Shown: positions 25,249 to 33,692 of the stretch, one piece after another
How the letters are laid out: each line of letters begins with the position of its first letter
Numbering within the stretch: the stretch's first letter is position 1
Assembly (NCBI GenBank): GCA_942492635.1
Contig: CALOFP010000002.1
Location: forward strand, 744,001-808,000
Reading direction: 5' to 3'
Length of the DNA: 64,000 nucleotides
Source of the DNA: CALOFP01 sp942492635
GTDB lineage: Bacteria; UBP6; UBA1177; CALOFP01
Notes under the pieces: model-generated
Databases searched by the model: none
What the model was told of the DNA's origin: nothing
The model's input: only the letters and a program-made list of their open reading frames with translations
Made by a program: the position numbers and the translations under genes

Positions 25249-27057
25249 ATGCAGGCACTAATCCTTGCCGCCGGAATGGGGCGCAGACTCGGTCATGTTA
25301 CGGAAGATAAGACAAAAGGAATGGTTGAGGTTAACGGGAAAACTCTTCTGGAGCGTTCCCTGGATATTCTAACATCATTTGACGAAATATCGAGAATAAT
25401 CATTGTGGTCGGTTACGCCAAGGATGGAGTTATTGATGCTATCGGCGATAGTTACAGCGGGAAGGAGGTAATCTATGTCGAAAACAAGGATTACTACAAA
25501 ACCAACAACATTTATTCACTTTATCTTGCCGAAAACATTTTCAAAGAGGATGATACGATCCTTCTTGAAAGTGATCTGATATTCGAACGTTCGCTTATAG
25601 AACAGCTTATCAGCGATAAGACGAACAAGGATCTGGTTCTTGTGGCTCCATGGGAAAACTGGATGGATGGAACCGTTGTTACTCTTTCTGATGACAGGGG
25701 CATAACCCAATTTATCGGCAAGGAGAATTTCGACTACGGTAAGACGGAAAGTTACTATAAGACTGTAAATATCTATAAATTTTCAAAAGATTTCATTTCC
25801 CGTATCTATATTCCATTCATGGAGGCCTACACAACGGCTTTCGGTCTGAACGAGTACTATGAGAATATTCTTGGGGTTCTCACTTTTATAAATAAGACAA
25901 GTCTGAAGGCTTCTGTTCTTGAAAAGGGTGAGAAGTGGTATGAGATCGACGATATCAATGATCTGGATATTGCAGAGACCCTCTTTTCCGGTGAAAGCTC
26001 GAAATATCTTCACCGATACGGCGGATTCTGGAGGTTTTCACAGCTGAGAGATTTCTGTTATCTGGTCAACCCCTATTTTCCTACACAGAAAATGGTTGAT
26101 GAGTTTAAGATGAGTTTTAAAGATCTGCTTTCCGAGTATCCCTCTACGGCAAGGATTCAGTGTAAGCTGGCTGCCAATATGTTTAACTGCGATATTGAGA
26201 ACATTATCGTAGGAAACGGAGCTTCGGAGCTTATCAACGCCCTTTTGTCTGTCCTTGAGTATGAACGGGTGGGAATTCCTCTTCCTACTTTTCATGAGTA
26301 TATTGCACGATTGGACCCTGATAAAACGCACTTTTTTCAACCGGAAAATGACAACTTTTCCTACAATGCAGATGATCTCATTAACTTTTCGGAAAATGTA
26401 GATACGCTGATTGTTATTAACCCGGATAATCCGACAGGAAACCTTATTCCTAAAGATGATCTCCTGAAACTTCTCGATCATCTGAAAGAGAATAAAAAAC
26501 AGATGGTTATTGATGAAAGTTTTGTTGATTTTGCAGATTCAGAAAGGGATCACTCTCTGATTTACGATGATATTCTGCAAAAGTATCCGAATCTTATAGT
26601 TATTAAGAGTGTCGGCAAAAGTTACGGCGTGCCGGGATGTCGACTGGGAGTAATGGCTACTGCCGATCACGACATAAGGGATCTGGTTCTTAAGACTCTT
26701 CCGATATGGAACATCAGTTCATTTGGTGAATTTTTTCTTCAGATATTCCACCGTTACAGAAAAGATTACGAATCTTCCATCGTAAATATTGTTAAGCAGA
26801 GGGAGATACTATTCGATTCTCTTTCCAATTTTGATTATTTAAGACCTGTACCATCTTCGGCAAACTATATTCTTTGTGAGGTGTTGGAACCTGTAAAATG
26901 CTCGAAATTGACGCAGAGTGCAATAGATTGGGGTTTTCTCATAAAGGACTGCTCCGACAAGCTCGGTTTTGATTCTCGCCAGTTCATCAGGGTTACAGTT
27001 CGGGATGAAAAGGACAACGCTGATTTTGTTGAGTTTCTTAAAACTTTCAAGAAATAG
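25249..27057 (+). CDS. Bifunctional nucleotidyltransferase (LicC/PntC-like) fused to fold-type I PLP enzyme (HisC/CobD-like)
   Basis: Residues 1-240 are a sugar-phosphate-type nucleotidyltransferase: LILAAGMGRRLGHVTEDKTK, the NKDYYKTNNIYSLYLAENIF segment seen in phosphocholine and aminoethylphosphonate cytidylyltransferases, and LLESDLIFE. Residues about 255-602 are a PLP enzyme resembling histidinol-phosphate aminotransferase and threonine-phosphate decarboxylase: IIVGNGASELINALL, VINPDNPTGN, and the PLP lysine near residue 457 in KSVGKSYGVPGCRLG. The pairing suggests one chain makes an amino-alcohol phosphate (or aminophosphonate) and activates it as a CDP derivative. Treponema PntC has a similar fusion for aminoethylphosphonate, but no PEP mutase or phosphonopyruvate decarboxylase is in this window. 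It ends the operon. Confidence 0.85.
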   Translation: MQALILAAGMGRRLGHVTEDKTKGMVEVNGKTLLERSLDILTSFDEISRIIIVVGYAKDGVIDAIGDSYSGKEVIYVENKDYYKTNNIYSLYLAENIFKEDDTILLESDLIFERSLIEQLISDKTNKDLVLVAPWENWMDGTVVTLSDDRGITQFIGKENFDYGKTESYYKTVNIYKFSKDFISRIYIPFMEAYTTAFGLNEYYENILGVLTFINKTSLKASVLEKGEKWYEIDDINDLDIAETLFSGESSKYLHRYGGFWRFSQLRDFCYLVNPYFPTQKMVDEFKMSFKDLLSEYPSTARIQCKLAANMFNCDIENIIVGNGASELINALLSVLEYERVGIPLPTFHEYIARLDPDKTHFFQPENDNFSYNADDLINFSENVDTLIVINPDNPTGNLIPKDDLLKLLDHLKENKKQMVIDESFVDFADSERDHSLIYDDILQKYPNLIVIKSVGKSYGVPGCRLGVMATADHDIRDLVLKTLPIWNISSFGEFFLQIFHRYRKDYESSIVNIVKQREILFDSLSNFDYLRPVPSSANYILCEVLEPVKCSKLTQSAIDWGFLIKDCSDKLGFDSRQFIRVTVRDEKDNADFVEFLKTFKK

Positions 27058-27224
27058 GTTCATATAAAGAACGATTTCGATTTTTGCACGGTTGAGGGCT
27101 GACCGCAAATTCCATTATTTCCATTTTCTTAATCACTTCAAAAGTTCTGATTAACCTTTGTATTTTGAAAATCATATAAGGATTCATATAATCAACTGAT
27201 CATAATTTTTGGGAGAGAGAACAA

Positions 27225-28562
27225 ATGGATAAATTAAAGGGGAATTTCACCAGTGCACTTATCACAATTGATAATCTTGAGCCTGCATGCAGAGATCAGA
27301 TAAAGCTGTTTCTTGAGCATCCCGCATTTACAAATCCCGTTGCGATAATGCCGGATGCCCACGCAGGGAAGGGCGCCGTAATAGGTTTCACCATGCGAAT
27401 GGGGGAAAAGCTTGTTCCCAATGTGGTAGGGGTTGATATCGGCTGCGGAATGCTCTCCTTCAATGTTGGCAACCTCTTTAAGGATGTGGATTTTGAAAAG
27501 TTCGACAGGAAGTTGAGACAACAGATTCCGACGGGAGTTCACATTCACGACAAGCCGGTGTTTGATTTCAGACACGATTTTCCTTTTGAAAAGGTGACCC
27601 AGCGCTTTCTCTCCTTCTCAAATAAGTTCAAAAAGCATTTTGCAGTTAATCCCGGAAAACCGCACTGCGACATGGAGTGGGTTGAGAGCAGGGCGAAAGA
27701 GATCGATATCGATCCGAAAAGATTCTACAACTCCATCGGGACTCTTGGCGGAGGAAACCACTTCATCGAAGTGGGCAGGGACGAATCAGGAGACTACTGG
27801 GTGACGATTCACTCCGGAAGCAGGAATCTTGGGAAACAGGTGTGCAACTTCCATCAAAGAAATGCCCGAAGGAATATAAAGAAGATGGGCCTTTCGGAAA
27901 ATATCAGGGATCTTGAATATCTTGAGGGAGTTGACGCTGCCCGTTACCTCTTTGACATGATTTTCGCCCAGACATACGCCGAAGTGAATAGAAAACAGAT
28001 GAAGAAGAGCGTGTTGGAAGTTCTGGAAATCGACGAGGATTCTGTAAAGGAGACCATTGAAACCGTTCACAACTTCATCGATTTCGACGATTGGATAATA
28101 AGAAAGGGTGCTATTCGATCCTACCAGGGAGAGAAGATGATAATTCCCTTCAACATGCGTGACGGAATTCTTCTGTGCGAAGGAAAAAGCAACAGGGAAT
28201 GGAACTATTCTGCCCCTCACGGCGCCGGCCGCGTCATGTCCCGACACCAGGCCCAGCGGGAGCTTTCCCTGAAGGATTTCGAAGAGAGCATGAAATCCAT
28301 ATTCTCCTCAAGTGTCTGCAGGGGAACCCTCGACGAAGCGCCGTCGGCCTATAAAGACGCAGGGATGATTGAAGAGGCGATAGAACCGACCGCAAAGATT
28401 TTGAATCGAATAAAACCGGTTTACAACATGAAAGACCGCTCCGACATGACATGGCGGGATCTCACAGAAGAGAAGCGCGCCGAAAAGAAGAAGAAAAGAA
28501 AAAAGCAGAGGTCCGACTCCAAAAAGGAGCTGAAAAACGCCCTCGATAAGTACTACAAGTAG
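27225..28562 (+). CDS. rtcB: RtcB-family RNA ligase
   Basis: The 445-residue protein has RtcB metal- and guanylate-site motifs: VAIMPDAHAGKGAVIGFTM, VVGVDIGCGM, GTLGGGNHFIE, VTIHSGSRNLGKQV and the guanylylated histidine in SAPHGAGRVMSR. RtcB joins RNA ends bearing 2',3'-cyclic phosphate (or 3'-phosphate) and 5'-OH, using GTP and Mn(II). GGGAGAG lies upstream of ATG 27225. No archease or RtcA gene and no sigma-54 RtcR regulator is adjacent. The C-terminal tail after YNMKDRSDMTWRDL is highly basic (KKKRKKQRSDSKKE), possibly an RNA-binding extension. Confidence 0.93.
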   Translation: MDKLKGNFTSALITIDNLEPACRDQIKLFLEHPAFTNPVAIMPDAHAGKGAVIGFTMRMGEKLVPNVVGVDIGCGMLSFNVGNLFKDVDFEKFDRKLRQQIPTGVHIHDKPVFDFRHDFPFEKVTQRFLSFSNKFKKHFAVNPGKPHCDMEWVESRAKEIDIDPKRFYNSIGTLGGGNHFIEVGRDESGDYWVTIHSGSRNLGKQVCNFHQRNARRNIKKMGLSENIRDLEYLEGVDAARYLFDMIFAQTYAEVNRKQMKKSVLEVLEIDEDSVKETIETVHNFIDFDDWIIRKGAIRSYQGEKMIIPFNMRDGILLCEGKSNREWNYSAPHGAGRVMSRHQAQRELSLKDFEESMKSIFSSSVCRGTLDEAPSAYKDAGMIEEAIEPTAKILNRIKPVYNMKDRSDMTWRDLTEEKRAEKKKKRKKQRSDSKKELKNALDKYYK

Positions 28563-28590
28563 GGCTGATCCCGAATCCTATCGGGGAGGG

Positions 28591-29034
28591 TTATGCGATT
28601 TCTATTTTCCTGGATTTTTTCTCAACGCTTTTCGGGATGTTGAGTAGGAGGAGTCCGTTCTTGAATTCGGCTGTTATGTTTTCACCATCCACCGAGTCTG
28701 GAAGTGTGAAGGATCTTGAGAATGAGCCCCTGAATGTTTCCCTAAGGTGGAAGTTTCTTTCCTCCTCCTCCTTCTCTTCGTTTCGGGTTCCGCTGATCGA
28801 GAGAACGTTGTTCTCCAGTTCGATCTTGATGTTCTCCCTGTCGATTCCCGGAAGCTCTCCGCTTAGAAGGAATACGTTTTCCGTCTCCTCGATATCGACT
28901 TTCGGCCACTTGGAATCTGTACATCGTTCAACTCCCTTTTCAAAGAAGTCGGTCATAAAGTTGTCGAAGAAGCTGTCCATTGTTCTTCTGCCTCTCATAA
29001 GTCCGAAAGGTCTCTCGTAACGAATCATGCTCAT
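28591..29034 (-). CDS. Small heat-shock protein, Hsp20/alpha-crystallin family
   Basis: A 147-residue protein whose central alpha-crystallin domain starts at WPKVDIEETENVFLLSGELP and ends with the FKNGLLLLNIPKS version of the A-x-x-n-GvL motif; the tail carries a short IEIA end. The N-terminal arm has RPFGLMRGRRTMDSFFDNF. GGAGG precedes the ATG at 29034. It acts as an ATP-independent holdase in the cytoplasm. It is convergent with rtcB, with only 28 bases between stops. No HrcA CIRCE element was seen upstream. Confidence 0.92.
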   Translation of the reverse strand: MSMIRYERPFGLMRGRRTMDSFFDNFMTDFFEKGVERCTDSKWPKVDIEETENVFLLSGELPGIDRENIKIELENNVLSISGTRNEEKEEEERNFHLRETFRGSFSRSFTLPDSVDGENITAEFKNGLLLLNIPKSVEKKSRKIEIA

Positions 29035-29177
29035 GATGTGCCTCCAAATATAAAAAGTAATAAAACCAACTGGTAAAGATCGTCTACACTTTACTGAATA
29101 TACAACCCCGGAAGGGATTCAACCCCCATTGGAAAAATTATTCCAAATTTTTCTGGGGCTGAATCCTCTCCGGAGTT

Positions 29178-29297
29178 GAGAACGCTACGTTTGAGACCAC
29201 ATTCTCGCAAGGCTTGCTTGCAAGCTGTTCACAAGCCTGCCTTGGCAGGCGTTCACAAGGCTCGCGGAGCGACGCCGTTCACAAGCGAAGCGTTCTC
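29178..29297. repeat. Array of distinct hairpins spaced by GTTCACAAG, upstream of arsR
   Basis: GTTCACAAG occurs at 29227, 29251 and 29277. Between and before these lie three different stems: GCTTGC-tt-GCAAGC (29212-29225), GCCTGCC-tt-GGCAGGC (29235-29250) and GGC-TCGC-gga-GCGA-c-GCC (29259-29276). The block is bounded by GAGAACGCT (29178) and AGCGTTCTC (29289), a perfect inverted pair. The stems differ in sequence while the spacer is constant, unlike a simple duplication. Confidence 0.65.
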
Positions 29298-29309
29298 AAA
29301 GAACACAAC

Positions 29310-29338
29310 TTGACAATATGGGAAAATGGCAATATAGT
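29310..29338 (+). promoter_or_regulatory. Sigma-70-type promoter of the arsR operon
   Basis: TTGACA (29310-29315) and TATAGT (29333-29338) are separated by 17 bases, 23 bases before the arsR ATG. TGACA at 29311 and TGTCA at 29344 form an outer inverted pair around the core, a possible ArsR operator. Confidence 0.7.
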
Positions 29339-29361
29339 AAAAATGTCAGATGGAGGTAAAT

Positions 29362-29649
29362 ATGAAATCTAAGTGTTACTACAAAAAGGTTATGAAAATT
29401 CACAGGGCGCTGGCAAACGAGGCCAGGCTCATGATTGTCGACAGGCTCAACGAGGGCGAATGTTCAGTAAGCCAACTTACCGAGGTGGTGGAGCTTGATC
29501 AGTCGACGGTCAGCAAGCATCTTTCGGTGCTTCTCGCCGCGGGGATTGTGGACAACAGGCGTGAGGCCAATGTTGTTTTTTACAGACTTCTTACACCGTG
29601 CATCATCGACATGTTCGCCTGTGCATGCAAGGTTACGGAGGGTGAATAA
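29362..29649 (+). CDS. arsR: ArsR/SmtB-family metalloregulator
   Basis: The start is set at 29362 because GGAGGT sits just before it; an ATG at 29350 overlaps that site. The 95 residues form a winged helix: HRALANEARLMIVDRLNEG, the recognition helix QSTVSKHLSVLLAAGIV, and a wing DNRREANVVFYRL. Cysteines at the start (KCYY), ECSV and the C-terminal FACACK pair are candidate As(III) ligands. It likely represses its own operon and is released by arsenite or a thiol-reactive metal. The permease ATG overlaps its stop (TAATG). Confidence 0.85.
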   Translation: MKSKCYYKKVMKIHRALANEARLMIVDRLNEGECSVSQLTEVVELDQSTVSKHLSVLLAAGIVDNRREANVVFYRLLTPCIIDMFACACKVTEGE

Positions 29650-30941
29650 TGGAATGGAGAAGTGAACTCAAACCCCTTGGGATTATTCTTGCCGCCTTTC
29701 TCTTCGCTTTCTTTCTGCCGGTCGGTATTCCCCGGTTCGACAATTCGATTCTGGAGGCTTTCCACCTTGTAAAGTGGTACGCACGTGAACACGTTGTTCT
29801 CTGCCTTGTCCCTGCCTTTTTCATCGCCGGTGCAATTTCCGTTTTCGTATCCCAGGGTGCCGTGATGAAGTACCTCGGAGCCGGTGCGAAAAAGGTGATA
29901 GCCTACATGGTTGCCGCTGTTTCAGGTACCGTTCTTGCGGTCTGCAGTTGCACGATTCTTCCGCTTTTCGCCGGAATTTATAAAAGAGGTGCCGGTCTGG
30001 GTCCCGCAACAGCATTTCTCTACAGCGGTCCGGCCATCAACGTTCTTGCAATCATTCTCACCGCCAGAATCCTCGGAGTTGAGATAGGAATTGCAAGAGC
30101 TGTCGGAGCAATTCTTTTCAGTGTCTTAATCGGCCTCTGCATGGAATTCATCTTCAGGAACGACAAGAGTAAAGTTCCTCAGATGGTACTTCTCGAAAAC
30201 GGCGAGGAGAAACCTCTATGGATGCGAATTTCCTACTTCGCCCTCATGGTGTTAATCCTCGTTTTCGCAAACTGGGGAAAACCTCAGGCAACAGAGGGTC
30301 TCTGGTACGCCATCTACTCATCAAAATGGATCGTCACATCCGTTTTCGCCCTTCTCTTCGCTCTACTTCTAGTCTTCGGCTACGGATACAACCGTGTGAA
30401 GATGATTCTTGTAGGAATTGCCACGGCAGCCGGTGCGATTCTTCTTCCCGGCCAGCCGATGATCCCCTTCTCTATAGGGTTTGTGGGACTTACCTGGGTT
30501 GCCTCCGCAAGCGGAGAGGAGAGCAGCGAGTGGATTTCATCGTCATGGGGATACGCCAAGCAGATTCTTCCCCTTCTTTTCGGCGGCGTAATAATCGCAG
30601 GTTTGCTTCTTGGTAGAGTAGGGCATGAGGGGATGATTCCCTCAGGATGGATTGCCGCACTAGTAGGCGGAAATTCGGTTTTTGCCAACTTCTTCGCATC
30701 AATCGTCGGGGCCTTCATGTATTTTGCAACCCTTACGGAAGTACCCATTCTGCAGGGGCTGATCGACAATGGAATGGGAAAGGGCCCCGCGCTCGCTCTT
30801 CTTCTTTCCGGGCCTGCGCTTTCCCTTCCCAACATGCTTGTTATCAGGAGTGTCATGGGAACAAAGAAGACGGTGGTGTTCGTTATGCTTGTTGTTGTCA
30901 TGGCTACAGTAAGCGGCATCGTTTTCGGTGCGCTTTTTTAA
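29649..30941 (+). CDS. arsP: ArsP-family permease (SO_0444/DUF318), likely organoarsenical or metal efflux
   Basis: The 430-residue protein has ten or so membrane segments and the conserved family features VCSCTILPLFAGIYKRGAGL, LGPATAFLYSGPAINVL, and the repeat-like ALLLSGPALSLPNMLVI in the C-terminal half. ArsP members expel trivalent organoarsenicals; related SO_0444-type proteins carry Cu or Zn. The cysteine pair in CSC is part of the first family motif. It is translationally coupled to arsR and followed by a small thioredoxin and ArsF/ArsG-type genes, which supports an arsenical role. Confidence 0.87.
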   Translation: MEWRSELKPLGIILAAFLFAFFLPVGIPRFDNSILEAFHLVKWYAREHVVLCLVPAFFIAGAISVFVSQGAVMKYLGAGAKKVIAYMVAAVSGTVLAVCSCTILPLFAGIYKRGAGLGPATAFLYSGPAINVLAIILTARILGVEIGIARAVGAILFSVLIGLCMEFIFRNDKSKVPQMVLLENGEEKPLWMRISYFALMVLILVFANWGKPQATEGLWYAIYSSKWIVTSVFALLFALLLVFGYGYNRVKMILVGIATAAGAILLPGQPMIPFSIGFVGLTWVASASGEESSEWISSSWGYAKQILPLLFGGVIIAGLLLGRVGHEGMIPSGWIAALVGGNSVFANFFASIVGAFMYFATLTEVPILQGLIDNGMGKGPALALLLSGPALSLPNMLVIRSVMGTKKTVVFVMLVVVMATVSGIVFGALF

Positions 30942-31068
30942 TGATGTGATGAAATGAATTGAATAAATGATGATGTTGTTAATTGGTAATGACAGGTTGA
31001 AAGATTAATTAATTCAAGCAGATATTTATTTCTTTCTGCTGTTGAAGAGTAAACTTAAGGAGGAAAAG

Positions 31069-31302
31069 ATGAAAAAAATCCAAATTTTCGGAACAGGATG
31101 TCCAAAGTGCAACAAACTTTACGAAGTGGCCGAAAAGGCTGCAAAGGAATTGGAAATCGAGTACACAATGGAGAAGGTTTCCGATATCAACGAAATCGTA
31201 AACGCGGGAATCATGTCGACACCTGCAATGGCCGTAGATGGTGAAATCAAGGTTGCCGGTAAGGTTCCCTCTTCAGATGCCATGAAGGAAATGCTCTCCT
31301 AG
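31069..31302 (+). CDS. Small redox-active thioredoxin-like protein
   Basis: The start at 31069 follows AAGGAGG; the frame extends nine codons upstream without a good site. The 77 residues match the short archaeal/bacterial thioredoxins that accompany arsenical permeases: KKIQIFGTGCPKCNKLYEVA with the CPKC active site, then MSTPAMAVDGEIKVAGK containing the cis-proline loop. It probably keeps the permease or its substrate reduced. It lies 127 bases after arsP and ten bases before the ArsF-like gene. Confidence 0.88.
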   Translation: MKKIQIFGTGCPKCNKLYEVAEKAAKELEIEYTMEKVSDINEIVNAGIMSTPAMAVDGEIKVAGKVPSSDAMKEMLS

Positions 31303-31311
31303 GGAGGAATT

Positions 31312-31770
31312 ATGAAAAAGGTCACAACAATTCTCCTCTTCCTCTTCATCGCCGCAAGCATACTTTTCCTTGTCATCAAGGAGCTTTCTGCGGAAAAGAG
31401 TGAGGTGGCAAAAGCTCCGGTAGAGTCCGGTTCCTACACCAACGTCTACTACTTTCACACAACCAACCGCTGTATCTCATGCAAGAAGATAGAATCCTAC
31501 ACAAAGGAGGCCGTTCTCGGCGGCTTCGGGCAGCAGATCGCTTCCGGCGAACTATACTTCAAGGAGATCAATGTTCAGGAGCCGGGAAACATGCACTTTG
31601 TGGATGAGTTCAAGCTTCACACGAAGTCCGTCGTCTTTCAGGAGGTGAAGGATGGAGTGGAGGGACGGTGGAAGAACCTGGACAAGGTTTGGAAACTTCT
31701 CGGAGACAAAAAACAGTTCCAGGATTACGTAACAACGGAATTGAAGACATTTATGGGAGAGAAGAAATGA
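31312..31770 (+). CDS. arsF: ArsF-like membrane-anchored thioredoxin-fold protein
   Basis: This 152-residue protein has an N-terminal membrane anchor (TTILLFLFIAASILFLVI) and an external domain with YYFHTTNRCISCKKIESYT, a CxxC in thioredoxin-like context, and FKLHTKSVVFQEV. The pattern fits the ArsF family, described with nitroaromatic-arsenical reduction and usually paired with ArsG. GGAGG precedes the ATG. Its stop overlaps the ArsG start (ATGA). In the pair, ArsG would deliver electrons across the membrane to ArsF. Confidence 0.78.
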   Translation: MKKVTTILLFLFIAASILFLVIKELSAEKSEVAKAPVESGSYTNVYYFHTTNRCISCKKIESYTKEAVLGGFGQQIASGELYFKEINVQEPGNMHFVDEFKLHTKSVVFQEVKDGVEGRWKNLDKVWKLLGDKKQFQDYVTTELKTFMGEKK

Positions 31771-32444
31771 TCAGCGGATTTCTCATAGCTCTATTCAGCG
31801 CCTTCTGGCTCGGGGTGCTCACATCTGTGAGCCCCTGTCCGCTGGCGACCAATATTGCGGCTGTTTCCTACATCTCCCGAAAAGGAGAAAGGGGAAACGC
31901 CATTCTCTCCTCGTTCGGATATACTTTAGGGCGAATGCTCGCCTACATTTCCATAAGCGGAATCATCAGTTTCAGCCTGTTGTCAATTCCCACAATTTCG
32001 GTATTCCTACAGTTTCACATGCCGAAAGTAATCGGTCCGCTCCTAATCGTCACCGGAATGTTTCTTCTCGAAATGATCTCCCTTCCCTTTACTGAAATTG
32101 GAATCTCGAAAGATAACAGCAAAATGGAAAAAAGCGGTGGGCTCCTTATCGGATTTCTCTTCGCTCTTTCGTTCTGTCCTGTTTCTGCGGCCCTCTTTTT
32201 CGGCAGTCTCATTCCTCTTGCCGTAGAGAACGAATCCGTCATTCTGATGCCGCTTTTCTACGGAGTAGGAACGGCAATTCCTGTTGTCTTTTTTGCGGTT
32301 CTTTTAACCAGGGGGGGAAATTATCTGGCCAATGCATTCAACAAAATTACGATGTTTGAAAAATGGTTCCGGAGAGTTACAGGCGTAATCATCATCTGTG
32401 TCGGAATCTGGTACACCCTGAAATTTATTTTTGAGGTTATCTAA
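31767..32444 (+). CDS. arsG: ArsG-like DsbD/CcdA-type membrane protein
   Basis: The start at 31767 overlaps the arsF stop; the open frame upstream is the other frame of arsF. The 225 residues have six membrane helices with the two cysteine motifs of the CcdA/DsbD fold, VSPCPLATN and LSFCPVSAALFFGSLIPLAV, one cysteine in each half. Annotated relatives are called aromatic aminobenzylarsenical efflux permease (ArsG) or cytochrome c biogenesis CcdA. Electron transfer from cytosolic thioredoxin to ArsF seems the most coherent role here. Confidence 0.8.
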   Translation: MISGFLIALFSAFWLGVLTSVSPCPLATNIAAVSYISRKGERGNAILSSFGYTLGRMLAYISISGIISFSLLSIPTISVFLQFHMPKVIGPLLIVTGMFLLEMISLPFTEIGISKDNSKMEKSGGLLIGFLFALSFCPVSAALFFGSLIPLAVENESVILMPLFYGVGTAIPVVFFAVLLTRGGNYLANAFNKITMFEKWFRRVTGVIIICVGIWYTLKFIFEVI

Positions 32445-32468
32445 GGGAGAGATCTTTAAGACGCCTTT

Positions 32469-33323
32469 CTATTTTTTCTGACCCAATCTCTCAAGCAGAG
32501 TGAGATATCCTGGAGCTTCCGTCGGCATGAGGAATGGAAATTGGTTGAAGTAGTCTCTTACCGATTCGTAGACAGGTTCTTCCTTGATCATGTTGATTAA
32601 TGCGGTAAATAAAAATTCATGAATAAGTCCGTTTGCGTAGTTGCATGAAAGGTAGGGGCTTTTTACCCAGATAGCCTCGAGTAAGTTATCGTCCTTACCT
32701 AAAAGAGCCTGCAGATTTTCTGAATGATCGCAGACGGCATTGAGCCACTCTCCGGGCCACCGTTCAAATATCTTTTCAGAGTGGGGTTTGATCGATACCA
32801 CAACTCCGCTTATTTCAACAGGTTCATAGGCTGTAAGAAGTATATGAACCCCTTTTTTGGCGGTTTTTTCAAGAACGGGCTTGATCTTTTTCAGAGGTCC
32901 GGGAAATGCATCCACGATAACGGTTTTCTCGGCATTTTCAAGCATGCGCTCGAACCGTTCGTAAAGCTGATCTGTGGAGGTAAGTCTCAGGATCTGGTCG
33001 TCATAGTTTTTTTTCCCGAGCGTACTCAGCTCCTTGGTCATCTGCTCGGATTTGTTTTTAAAGTTTTTCTCCATGGCTCCAGCGAACTCTTCGGGAGGAA
33101 CCGCTGAAAACTTTTTCGGTTTTGCAAATTCGTCAATTACGACAGCTCCTTTCTTTATCAGCGTATCCAGAGTGTTGTATATGTTGGGAGCCGCTTTTCC
33201 TATGATTTTTGCAATTCTGTAGCCTGTACTGGATGAGTGAAGAATCAGAGTCAGGTACACCTCCGCTTCCATTCTGTTTAGTCCCATGTCGATAAGAGCA
33301 TTAACCTGTTGTTCAGTGTACAT
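32469..33323 (-). CDS. TrmB-family transcriptional regulator
   Basis: The 284-residue protein has an N-terminal winged helix of the TrmB type (LGLNRMEAEVYLTLI-like: LIDMGLNRMEAEVYLTLILH, then AKIIGKAAPNIYNTLDTLIK and GAVV wing), followed by a coiled region and a C-terminal effector-like domain (EKTVIVDAFPGPLKKIKPVL). GGAGG precedes ATG 33323. TrmB proteins respond to sugars or other small molecules; the target is unknown. It is convergent with the ars operon and divergent from the secreted hydrolase at 33693, which it might control. Confidence 0.82.
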   Translation of the reverse strand: MYTEQQVNALIDMGLNRMEAEVYLTLILHSSSTGYRIAKIIGKAAPNIYNTLDTLIKKGAVVIDEFAKPKKFSAVPPEEFAGAMEKNFKNKSEQMTKELSTLGKKNYDDQILRLTSTDQLYERFERMLENAEKTVIVDAFPGPLKKIKPVLEKTAKKGVHILLTAYEPVEISGVVVSIKPHSEKIFERWPGEWLNAVCDHSENLQALLGKDDNLLEAIWVKSPYLSCNYANGLIHEFLFTALINMIKEEPVYESVRDYFNQFPFLMPTEAPGYLTLLERLGQKK

Positions 33324-33692
33324 ACAACCTCCTTGAAAGGTTTCATAAAATGACGCGCAAAGAATCGATTTTTCCGTCGGCGGTTAGGTATGGATGAAAC
33401 AGGACCTAATGCCGGAAAGCGGAAAAGATGCTTCTAGAAAAAAATCTTTTGCGGCCTGCTACTATTCTTGCGGTTTTTTTCCAAAAGTAAACAATTTTTC
33501 ATTTGGTAACCTGATCGCAATCTTGAAATTTGTCGACAAAATTTGAGGTGATAAAAGTTCCATTCTGTTTTTTTACAAGATTAATATGTAATAAAATCAA
33601 ATGATTGAATGTTTTGATCTGAAAAAGTTGAAAATTATTATTATAATTTAAATAATAATGATGTCTGAGAAATTTTTGGTATGGAGGTGTGT
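33324..33692. other. 369-base divergent intergenic region
   Basis: No gene. It lies between the divergent TrmB regulator and the hydrolase genes and is very AT-rich near 33580-33665 (ATTATTATTATAATTTAAATAATAA is partly palindromic around 33640-33660). No promoter pair is clear enough to name. Confidence 0.4.

Noticed and set aside
20251..27057. Complete aminoethylphosphonate biosynthesis cluster
   Set aside because: The cytidylyltransferase-PLP fusion resembles PntC, but PEP mutase and phosphonopyruvate decarboxylase are absent from the window.
28569..28587. Bidirectional terminator between rtcB and hsp20
   Set aside because: A short CCCGA/TCGGG stem is present, but no T-tract follows on either strand.
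29178..29297. CRISPR array
   Set aside because: The repeat is only nine bases, the intervening pieces are themselves palindromic, and there are no cas genes.
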